From the NCBI GenBank assembly GCA_030639105.1, contig DAOWDI010000155.1, forward strand, positions 1-6,212: 6,212 bases of DNA, in the 5' to 3' direction. The position numbers and the translations under genes were made by a program. This DNA is from Gammaproteobacteria bacterium. GTDB taxonomy: Bacteria; Pseudomonadota; Gammaproteobacteria; Ga0077536. Below, piece after piece: positions 1 to 5,641 of the stretch; the stretch's first letter is position 1, and the number at the start of each line of letters is the position of its first letter. The notes under the pieces were generated by a model. It was given only the letters and a program-made list of their open reading frames with translations. It had not been told where the DNA came from and ran no database searches.

Positions 1-4
1 AGTA

Positions 5-20
5 TGCGCCAGCCGGCGCA
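5..20. repeat. 6-bp hairpin at the left window edge, downstream of the receptor gene
   Basis: TGCGCC (5-10) and GGCGCA (15-20) form a perfect 6-bp stem with a 4-base loop, 44 bases beyond the receptor stop codon in its direction of transcription. It could be the stem of an intrinsic terminator for the receptor. Only four bases remain before the window edge, so a T-tract cannot be checked, and in GC-rich DNA such short palindromes also arise by chance. Between this hairpin and the stop there is a loopless palindrome, ACCCCGGGGT (55-64), which has no terminator character. No gene is visible in bases 1-64. Confidence 0.25.
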
Positions 21-64
21 CTCGGCCGGATCGCTTAGGGATCTTATGGATCAGACCCCGGGGT

Positions 65-2290
65 TCAAAACCCGATATTGAGTGCGACGTAGCCGTTGCG
101 GCCGAGGCCGGGTAGCCGTTGCCCTCGAGCGACGTCGCTCAAGAGCACGCGATTAAACCCACTCAGGTGGTCGATATAGCCATTGTCGCCGACGTTTTCC
201 ACGCCGGCGATGATGCGTGAATCCGCAAACGGCAGTTGGTATGACCCGGCCAGGTTGAAGATCACATAACCGGGCGTCTCGGCATTCGAGTTATTTCGGT
301 TGGTGGGGTCGTTGGTGATAGTTTGCGAGATGTGGTCCTGTCTGGCCACGGAAAACAATAAGCAAGAGACCGACCAGCGGTCGCGCCGATATCTTAAGGT
401 CGTGTGCAGGCTCGGTGGGGCGATGCGATACAGGTTGTCATCGATGTCACGGCGTTTGCCCCGCACATAGCTCAAGTTGCCATCGAGATATAGCCGGTCT
501 GTGAGGCGGGCGCCGAAGCCCGTATCGAAGCCGTATATCTCGGCGTCGACGTTGGTGAATTGCAGCGGCGTCGGATCGCCATTCGCGCGGCCGCTGACAC
601 CAATGACCGGCATCGTGACGGGGCTTGCCGGCACGGCGGTGCCCTGGATGAAATCGTCGATGCGCCGATAGAATACCCGCGGCGTAAGGTAATAATCCGC
701 GGTGCGCCAATCGAGTCCGCCCTCAACCTCGTAGGAGACTTCGGGGTCGAGACTGACATCGCCGATGTAGTTGTTACCGTCGCCGAGTCCGGAATTGACC
801 TCGAGCGGGATCCACAGATAGCGCTCGATGTAGGACGGCGAACGGGTCTTGCGGCCGAAACTCAAGCTTGTGCTAAGGCCCACACGCCACTGGTAGTCGA
901 GGACGACGACCGCATCGAGGTTGTCGTCATGTTGCTTGCGATCATCGCCGTTGAAGCGGTCACGCAAGATGCGGACCGCGCAGGGTGGGGGCATCGGCAT
1001 GGTCCCCGCCGAGCACATCATCGGCATTGCGTCCGCCATTTGCGCCGGCTGGGCGTCAACTGTCCGCGCCGAGGTCTCGACCCGGTTGTAACGCACCCCG
1101 GCTTCTACGTTGAGCCTGGCGGTCAGTGGGCCCCGCCACTCGGCAAAGAAACTATAGCGATCAGTATCGGCATCATTGAAATTTTCGATGAAAAATGTGG
1201 GTACATCCGGGTCGCCGACCGTCGCGGCATGGTCCTCGAGGCGTCCATCGAAGCCCACGCTTATCTTGCCGGTATGGACCGGGTAGCTCGCGACAAAGGC
1301 ATAACCCAGGGTTTCGCTGTTGGCGTGAACATTGCGCCGGTCGGTGCCGAGGAACGGCGGCAGCGGAAGTGTGGAGAAGTTCGGGGCCGGCCGCAGGCTG
1401 TAGTTGCTCATCCCGTGGTCGATATCGCTGTAACTGAGCTTGGCGTCGATAGCCACCGTACCCCAGTGGGCCGCATAGGAAAGACTGAACAGGTCGGTGT
1501 CTAAGAACGCGATATCCATCGGCAGGGTTGGCGTACCACTGTCGTTCGTATCGATATGATGGTAGTCGAATGCGAACTCGTGGCCGCCTAGACGGATGCC
1601 ATAGCCGATGCCGTAAAAATCCCTTTCGTAACGCGTCGCATCGATATCGCCGTCGTCGAATTCGGCGTCGGCTCCATTATCACGGCTGAACAGTACCTGC
1701 AGGCGATGCCGGGTGTTGGCAACGCCGAGTATGCCGCCGGCGTTATAACCATCGTCGGCCGTGTGCCCCTTGATCGTGAGGTCGCCGGCGGGCTTAAAGC
1801 TAGCCTCTTTACCGAAGTCAATTTTCTTGATCGTCGCCGCCACCTGACCGCCGATCCCGGCGCCGGCACTCACCGGCGCTATCCCCCGCACGACCCGGAA
1901 CTCGTCGGTCAGGGACAATGGCAGGTAGTGCAGCGGCGGGTCCATCCAGTTCGGCCCACCGGGACTGATCGGCAGCCCGTCGACGAGCACGTTCATCCGC
2001 GGTCCGGATAGCCCGCGGTATTGCAGTTGGCCGCTGAGCGGGCCATTGAAATTGCGTGCCCCGCCGGGCACGGAATTCATCAGGCTTGAGGCGTCGGCGG
2101 CCGTCGCGCCGATCGCATTGCCGCCGAGATCGATATAGCGCTCGTGCTCGACATGGCTTTCGGTGACGAGCACCTCTTCGAGATGCCCGGCGGTGACGTT
2201 CCCGGGTCCGCACAGGATGACGAGCACCAGGACAGGCCATGGGTACCCGCCCGCCCGGTAGCGGCGGCGCGTTAGCAAAGATTTGGTCAT
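65..2290 (-). CDS. TonB-dependent outer-membrane receptor, OprC/NosA-like (probable copper-type)
   Basis: An outer-membrane active-transport channel powered by TonB-ExbBD. The 741-residue protein (from the ATG) begins with a signal peptide: basic residues R8-R12, hydrophobic stretch W18-C27, likely cleavage after V32-T33-A34. A TonB box, EEVLVT (38-43), follows. The plug spans about 46-160 and contains RMNVLVDGLP and NWMDPP; the rest is a beta-barrel with the motif RSPSYIERYLWIPLE (483-497) and a terminal phenylalanine. The plug motif ending M116-D-P-P and the barrel motif H292-G-M294-S-N-Y-S-L-R resemble the copper-binding regions of the OprC/NosA receptors, which bind copper through CxxxM and HxM. 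Here the Cys position is G112. A loop at 418-437 carries six Met and two Cys. Substrate is an inference; another metal or chelate is possible. A GTG at 2296 could add two residues; I prefer the ATG because AGAGG lies five bases upstream. The gene is intact and divergent from rnt. Confidence 0.9.
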   Translation of the reverse strand: MTKSLLTRRRYRAGGYPWPVLVLVILCGPGNVTAGHLEEVLVTESHVEHERYIDLGGNAIGATAADASSLMNSVPGGARNFNGPLSGQLQYRGLSGPRMNVLVDGLPISPGGPNWMDPPLHYLPLSLTDEFRVVRGIAPVSAGAGIGGQVAATIKKIDFGKEASFKPAGDLTIKGHTADDGYNAGGILGVANTRHRLQVLFSRDNGADAEFDDGDIDATRYERDFYGIGYGIRLGGHEFAFDYHHIDTNDSGTPTLPMDIAFLDTDLFSLSYAAHWGTVAIDAKLSYSDIDHGMSNYSLRPAPNFSTLPLPPFLGTDRRNVHANSETLGYAFVASYPVHTGKISVGFDGRLEDHAATVGDPDVPTFFIENFNDADTDRYSFFAEWRGPLTARLNVEAGVRYNRVETSARTVDAQPAQMADAMPMMCSAGTMPMPPPCAVRILRDRFNGDDRKQHDDNLDAVVVLDYQWRVGLSTSLSFGRKTRSPSYIERYLWIPLEVNSGLGDGNNYIGDVSLDPEVSYEVEGGLDWRTADYYLTPRVFYRRIDDFIQGTAVPASPVTMPVIGVSGRANGDPTPLQFTNVDAEIYGFDTGFGARLTDRLYLDGNLSYVRGKRRDIDDNLYRIAPPSLHTTLRYRRDRWSVSCLLFSVARQDHISQTITNDPTNRNNSNAETPGYVIFNLAGSYQLPFADSRIIAGVENVGDNGYIDHLSGFNRVLLSDVARGQRLPGLGRNGYVALNIGF

Positions 2291-2295
2291 GTCCA

Positions 2296-2300
2296 CCTCT
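2296..2300 (-). promoter_or_regulatory. Ribosome binding site of the receptor gene
   Basis: On the minus strand AGAGG ends five bases before the ATG at 2290-2288. A second purine run, AAAGGA (2302-2307), sits five bases before the in-frame GTG at 2296-2294. The two start sites therefore each have a plausible Shine-Dalgarno sequence, and differ by only two residues ahead of the signal peptide. Confidence 0.55.
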
Positions 2301-2359
2301 GTCCTTTAACGTTGGGCCCTGTTGGCGGGCGCCAAGAGTCTAACAAGCGCGGCCGCCGG

Positions 2360-2400
2360 ATGAAATTGAGCAAATTTGTACGCATTATCTATCGAATTGC
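2360..2400. promoter_or_regulatory. AT-rich core of the divergent receptor/rnt intergenic region
   Basis: The 161 bases between the receptor and rnt starts contain one clearly AT-rich stretch in otherwise GC-rich DNA. It includes the palindrome CAAATTTG (2371-2378) and ATTATC (2384-2389), which reads GATAAT on the minus strand, a good -10 hexamer for the receptor. I see no convincing -35 at the usual spacing for either gene. Just downstream, CGCTAA occurs twice ten bases apart (2400-2405 and 2410-2415). It most likely holds the promoters of both genes; an activator-dependent receptor promoter would fit the missing -35, but this is inference. Confidence 0.35.
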
Positions 2401-2441
2401 GCTAAACGCCGCTAAGCTGTAACTCTCCGTTGCAATTGGAT

Positions 2442-2445
2442 AGGG
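2442..2445 (+). promoter_or_regulatory. Ribosome binding site of rnt
   Basis: AGGG lies six bases upstream of the TTG at 2452. An in-frame TGA stop at 2446-2448 excludes any earlier start, so the TTG is the earliest possible start codon. Confidence 0.5.
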
Positions 2446-2451
2446 TGAAAC

Positions 2452-3084
2452 TTGGAAAAGAACGTTATCGCACGCCGCTTTCGGGGTTTTCTCCCTGTTG
2501 TGGTCGACGTCGAGACTGGCGGCTTCGATGCAAAAAAGGATGCCTTACTCGAGCTGGCGGCGGTGCTTCTGGAGTGGTCTGCCGAATGGGGATGGAAGCG
2601 CTCGGAGACGATTTCTCATCATATCGAACCATTCGCGGGCGCGAACCTGGAAGAGGCATCGTTGCAATTCAACAAGATCGACCCCTATCACCCGTTTCGT
2701 ATGGCGGTACCGGAGCAAACGGCAATCAGCGATGTCTTCAAACGTGTGCGTGAAGCGGTCGTTGCACACAGATGTACACGTGCCATTCTCGTTGGGCACA
2801 ATCCCGCCTTCGATCTCGCCTTTGTCAAAGCAGCGGCGCAGCGGCTCAAGATAAAGAAGGATCCGTTTCATCAGTTCAGCACTTTCGATACCGCGGCCAT
2901 CGCCGGTGTCGCATTGGGACAGACGGTTTTGTCCCGCGCGGTGGAGGTGGCCGGTATCGAGTGGGATCCGGATGAGGCACATTCGGCTATCTATGATGCC
3001 GAGAAGACCGCCGATCTGTTTTGCGCGATCGTGAATCGATGGGATGCATTTAATCGAGAAGCCGGCGATCGGCCCGATCGCTAG
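2452..3084 (+). CDS. rnt: Ribonuclease T (3'-5' exoribonuclease, DEDDh family)
   Basis: RNase T trims the 3' ends of tRNAs (including CCA end turnover), 5S and 23S rRNA and other small stable RNAs, acting in the cytoplasm as a homodimer. The 210-residue product (E. coli 215) carries all three exonuclease motifs: VVVDVETGGFD with D19 and E21, GHNPAFDLAF with D121, and HSAIYDAEKTADLF with H177 and D182. These five residues sit exactly four positions before E. coli D23, E25, D125, H181 and D186, so the catalytic core aligns without gaps. The family signatures RFRGF near the N-terminus, PFHQFSTFDTAA and LGQTVLS are present. The start is TTG: there is no earlier in-frame start after the stop at 2446, and a later start would remove the conserved RFRGF. 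It converges on mtaD with a 14-base gap and diverges from the receptor, so it is probably transcribed alone. Confidence 0.96.
   Translation: MEKNVIARRFRGFLPVVVDVETGGFDAKKDALLELAAVLLEWSAEWGWKRSETISHHIEPFAGANLEEASLQFNKIDPYHPFRMAVPEQTAISDVFKRVREAVVAHRCTRAILVGHNPAFDLAFVKAAAQRLKIKKDPFHQFSTFDTAAIAGVALGQTVLSRAVEVAGIEWDPDEAHSAIYDAEKTADLFCAIVNRWDAFNREAGDRPDR
3065..3081. repeat. 7-bp hairpin at the rnt/mtaD convergent junction
   Basis: GCGATCG (3065-3071) and CGATCGC (3075-3081) form a perfect 7-bp stem with a 3-base loop; the right arm runs into the last codon of rnt, and the stop codon follows at 3082-3084. It lies just past the mtaD stop when read from the other strand. The position suits a shared bidirectional terminator, but neither strand shows a T-run after the stem, so an intrinsic terminator is not well supported. 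It may be a chance product of GATC/CGAT-rich codons. Confidence 0.25.
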
Positions 3085-3098
3085 CCGTCACGCAAATC

Positions 3099-4415
3099 TT
3101 ATCGTTCGGCGATGCGATCACGCCAGCGATTGGTGGTACGTTTCAGGGCTACGGTATCGATATTTGTCAGCTGCCCGTCCGCGAGCACCCGGCGGCCGCC
3201 TACCCACACGTTGCTCACCTGATCGCGGTGGCCGGCATAGACGATCTGGGAGATCGGGTTGTATATGGGAGCGGCGCTGAAGCCGCCGAGATCGACGGCA
3301 ACGATGTCCGCGAGTTTGCCCTTAGCTAGAGAACCGAGTTCGTTTTCCATCCCTAACGCCTTGGCGCCGCCGAAGGTCGCCATGCGCAGGATCTGCTCAG
3401 CCGGTGCGGCGCAGGCGTCTTCTGCGACGCCCTTGGCGAGCAGCGCGGCCGTACGCATTTCACTGAACATATCCAGGTCGTTATTGCTGGCGGCACCATC
3501 GGTGCCGAGCGCGACATTGATGCCGGCCCCAAGCAGTTTTGCCAGCGGGCAGAATCCGCTGGCCAACTTCAGGTTCGACTCCGGACAGTGGACGACGCTA
3601 ACGCCAGCCATCGCGACATCCGTGATCTCATGGCTGGTCAATGCCGTCATGTGCACGGCCATCAGGCGGTGGGACATCAGTCCGAGATCGGCCAGACGCG
3701 ATAGCGGACGCCGGCCTCTATCGGCGACTTCCTGATTCACCTCCCGTGCCGTTTCGTGGATGTGCATTTGAATCGGGACATCCAATTCTTCGGCGAGTAT
3801 CGCTACCCGGCGCAGTGTCTCATCGTCCACCGTATAGGGGGCGTGCGGTGCGAATGCGGTGTCAATAAGTGGATGCGAGCGGTAGTGGTCGTGGACGCGT
3901 TGGCCGTTGTGTAAATATTCATCGTTGTTCCCGGCCCAGGCGCTCGGAAAGCCGATGATAATCATACCGACTACGGCGCGGATCCCGGCTTCGATGGCCG
4001 CGGCCGCGGCCTCATCCGGGAAAAAGTACATGTCATTGAAGCACGTCGTTCCCGAGCGCAGCATCTCGGCCGCCCCGAGCAGGGTGCCGTCATGGACGAA
4101 ATTACGGTCCACGCAGCGCGCTTCGGCTGGCCAAATATGTTCCTCGAGCCAGGTTTGCAGGGGTATATCGTCGGCCAGTCCCCGAAAAAGCGTCATCGCA
4201 CCATGGGTATGGCAGTTGATTAAACCGGGTATCAGCACATGCTCTTTGAGTTTGAATTCGTTATCGGCCGTGAATCTGTCCGGCGCGAGTTTGCTCGGGA
4301 TCACCTCGACGATGCGCTCGCCATCAATCACGATGCAATGATCCGACAGACTGCCGGCATCCGGTTCGATCGGGATTATCCAATCGGCGTGCAAAATCTG
4401 ATCGACATGTTTCAA
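3099..4415 (-). CDS. mtaD: 5-methylthioadenosine/S-adenosylhomocysteine deaminase (TRZ/ATZ amidohydrolase)
   Basis: A cytoplasmic metal-dependent deaminase that converts 5'-methylthioadenosine to methylthioinosine (and S-adenosylhomocysteine to its inosyl form), releasing ammonia. The 438-residue protein has the full amidohydrolase signature: metal ligands H69 and H71 in NCHTHGAM, H218 in QMHIHE with the catalytic E221, H255 in AVHM, and D306 in GTDGAASNN. APHAPYT with H191 and W89 in LQTWLEEHIWPAE match substrate-site positions of characterised MTA/SAH deaminases such as Thermotoga TM0936. The small composite beta domain is formed by both ends, including AKGKLADIVAVD and VWVGGRRVLADG. The start is TTG, with AAGGA six bases upstream. 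Divergence from mtnA, the isomerase of the same salvage route, and proximity to gyrA match the arrangement known in Pseudomonas and argue against a triazine, guanine or cytosine deaminase role. Activity on SAH versus MTA cannot be judged from sequence. Confidence 0.92.
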   Translation of the reverse strand: MKHVDQILHADWIIPIEPDAGSLSDHCIVIDGERIVEVIPSKLAPDRFTADNEFKLKEHVLIPGLINCHTHGAMTLFRGLADDIPLQTWLEEHIWPAEARCVDRNFVHDGTLLGAAEMLRSGTTCFNDMYFFPDEAAAAAIEAGIRAVVGMIIIGFPSAWAGNNDEYLHNGQRVHDHYRSHPLIDTAFAPHAPYTVDDETLRRVAILAEELDVPIQMHIHETAREVNQEVADRGRRPLSRLADLGLMSHRLMAVHMTALTSHEITDVAMAGVSVVHCPESNLKLASGFCPLAKLLGAGINVALGTDGAASNNDLDMFSEMRTAALLAKGVAEDACAAPAEQILRMATFGGAKALGMENELGSLAKGKLADIVAVDLGGFSAAPIYNPISQIVYAGHRDQVSNVWVGGRRVLADGQLTNIDTVALKRTTNRWRDRIAER

Positions 4416-4420
4416 ACTGG

Positions 4421-4425
4421 ATCCT
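4421..4425 (-). promoter_or_regulatory. Ribosome binding site of mtaD, fixing its TTG start
   Basis: On the minus strand AAGGA ends six bases before the TTG at 4415-4413. This near-ideal spacing is the main reason for accepting a TTG start; the next residues, KHVDQILHADWI, are the usual N-terminus of this family. Confidence 0.7.
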
Positions 4426-4459
4426 TATCAGAGCGGCATGAATGGTTTGGACGATAAGG
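4423..4459. repeat. Inverted repeat CCTTATC...GATAAGG in the mtaD/mtnA divergent region
   Basis: Two perfect 7-base arms, CCTTATC (4423-4429) and GATAAGG (4453-4459), are separated by 23 bases and lie within the 77 bases between the two divergent starts. The left arm overlaps the mtaD ribosome binding site. It could be an operator that serves both genes, or two ribosome-binding-like sequences in opposite directions that match by chance. No known regulator site was recognised. Confidence 0.3.
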
Positions 4460-4492
4460 TAACATAGCGACTTTGTGATCAGACACGATGTG

Positions 4493-5542
4493 ATGAGCGA
4501 GAACGCCTCGACCGTACGTACCTTGTTCTGGGACGATGGCGCGCTGATGTTGCTCGACCAGAGGGTCCTTCCGCACGAGTTCACCTATGTGCGCTGTAGC
4601 ACGGTAGAGGAGGTGATCGACGCGATCCGTGCGATGGTCGTACGTGGCGCCCCGGCGATTGGTATTGCCGCGGCATATGGCGCCGTCCTCGCGGTCGGTG
4701 CGGCATTCGAGCAGCATGCGGATACCTGGCGCGAAGCCGTCGGTGCCGATCTGGAGGCGCTGAGAGCGTCGCGCCCGACCGCGGTGAACCTCGGTTGGGC
4801 GATCGATTCAATGGTCGGGCAGTTCCCCGCGCCGGGGGTGGACCCGCGGCCGCAGCTACTCGCTTATGCGCGTCTCTTGGAAGATGCAGATGTGGCGGCG
4901 AATGTAGCAATGGGTGAGCGGGGTGCGGCCTACCTCGCAGCCGATACCCGCGTCATTACCCATTGTAACGCCGGCGCCCTGGCGACGGCCGGCTACGGCA
5001 CGGCGCTCGGCGTGATCCGCAGCGCCTGGCGCCAGGATAAGCTCAAAGTGGTATTTGCAACGGAGACGCGACCGTGGCTGCAGGGTGCGCGGCTGACCGC
5101 TTGGGAATTGCATGAAGACGGTATTCCGGTGACCTTGATAGCGGACAGCGCCGCCGCCGAACTCATGCGTGATGGTGAGATCGGATGGGTGATCACCGGT
5201 GCCGATCGAATCGCCGCCAATGGCGATGTCGCCAACAAGATCGGGACCTATTCGCTGGCGGTCTGCGCTCGCGCCCACGGCGTGCGTTTTATGGTTGCGG
5301 CGCCGCTGTCTACGGTCGATCGGGATACGCCGGACGGTGGAGCGATCCCGATCGAACAGCGCGACGGCGCGGAATTGCTCGGCTACCGGAATTGTCGCAC
5401 CGCCCCCCCCGGGGTCGCCGCCTACAACCCCGTTTTCGACGTTACGCCGGCGGCATTGATCGATGTTTTGGTCACTGAAAAAGGTGCGGTCGAGAAGCCC
5501 GATCACGTCTCAATCGCGCGGCTTTTCGGCCCTTGCGATTAG
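4493..5542 (+). CDS. mtnA: S-methyl-5-thioribose-1-phosphate isomerase
   Basis: Isomerises methylthioribose-1-phosphate to methylthioribulose-1-phosphate in the cytoplasm, a committed step of methionine salvage. The 349-residue product has the family's motifs in order: VVRGAPAIGIAAAYG (49-63), SRPTAVNL (93-100), THCNAGALATAGYGTA from 156 with catalytic C158, ETRPWLQGARLTAWEL from 191, DSAAAELM (218-225), GADRI (236-240) with catalytic D238, NGDVANKIGTY (243-253) and YNPVFDVTPA (311-320). C158 and D238 keep the 80-residue spacing of C160 and D240 in the Bacillus subtilis enzyme, which separates it from the related eIF2B subunits. The ATG at 4493 is chosen because homologues begin shortly before the conserved RTLxWDDG stretch; in-frame GTGs at 4475 and 4490 are alternatives. 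None of the three has a good ribosome binding site (the nearest, AAGG at 4456-4459, is 15 bases before 4475). It diverges from mtaD and is followed by gyrA. Confidence 0.95.
   Translation: MSENASTVRTLFWDDGALMLLDQRVLPHEFTYVRCSTVEEVIDAIRAMVVRGAPAIGIAAAYGAVLAVGAAFEQHADTWREAVGADLEALRASRPTAVNLGWAIDSMVGQFPAPGVDPRPQLLAYARLLEDADVAANVAMGERGAAYLAADTRVITHCNAGALATAGYGTALGVIRSAWRQDKLKVVFATETRPWLQGARLTAWELHEDGIPVTLIADSAAAELMRDGEIGWVITGADRIAANGDVANKIGTYSLAVCARAHGVRFMVAAPLSTVDRDTPDGGAIPIEQRDGAELLGYRNCRTAPPGVAAYNPVFDVTPAALIDVLVTEKGAVEKPDHVSIARLFGPCD
5403..5410 (+). repeat. C8 homopolymer followed by G4 inside mtnA
   Basis: Eight C residues are followed directly by four G (5411-5414), in the codons for A-P-P-G shortly before the conserved YNPVFDVTPA motif. 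The reading frame is intact here. The tract is a potential slippage or sequencing-error site; nothing suggests it is a designed phase-variation switch. Confidence 0.6.
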
Positions 5543-5574
5543 CGGTTTGCCTGCGTGCGTTTCGGACTACGCCG

Positions 5575-5583
5575 TGGTATAAT
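5575..5583 (+). promoter_or_regulatory. Candidate extended -10 promoter for gyrA
   Basis: TGGTATAAT is a perfect extended -10 element (TGn followed by TATAAT). No good -35 is seen at 17 bases upstream (GTGCGT at 5555-5560), which extended -10 promoters tolerate. Transcription would start near 5590, giving gyrA a leader of about 50 bases. It begins 33 bases after the mtnA stop. Confidence 0.6.
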
Positions 5584-5591
5584 CGTTCTGT

Positions 5592-5620
5592 TTGACTGGC
5601 CAAATAATCCCCTTTTAAAT
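5592..5620 (+). promoter_or_regulatory. Candidate sigma-70 promoter for gyrA
   Basis: TTGACT (5592-5597, five of six consensus bases) is followed after exactly 17 bases by TTAAAT (5615-5620, four of six). The start would fall near 5627, leaving only about 15 bases of leader before the gyrA ATG. The surrounding DNA is locally AT-rich in a GC-rich window, which supports a real promoter region. Confidence 0.5.
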
Positions 5621-5641
5621 TAAACACTTATAGACCTCGAA

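Noticed and set aside
59..75. tRNA T-arm-like sequence (GGGGTTCAAAACCCG) at the end of the receptor gene
   Set aside because: Only three stem pairs form around the seven-base loop, no acceptor, D or anticodon arm is found next to it, and most of it encodes the receptor's C-terminus.
560..1504. A 314-codon open frame on the plus strand, antisense to the receptor
   Set aside because: It lies entirely inside a receptor gene with strong family motifs, has no recognisable domain, and long antisense frames are expected in GC-rich coding DNA.
2209..2227. Possible lipoprotein signal (VILCG) in the receptor's leader
   Set aside because: The residue before the cysteine is leucine, where a lipobox needs a small residue; V-T-A followed by G is a good signal peptidase I site instead.
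2371..2400. Possible Fur box upstream of the receptor
   Set aside because: Only a single GATAAT-like hexamer is present; the best 19-base alignment matched fewer than half the consensus positions.
2545..2982. A 145-codon minus-strand frame within rnt
   Set aside because: It overlaps the three RNase T exonuclease motifs and shows no domain of its own.
4856..5506. A 216-codon open frame on the minus strand within mtnA
   Set aside because: It is antisense to conserved MtnA motifs, resembles no protein family I know and has biased, arginine-rich composition typical of a shadow frame.
5543..5574. Intrinsic terminator after mtnA
   Set aside because: No stable GC stem followed by a T-run is visible between the mtnA stop and the gyrA promoter region.
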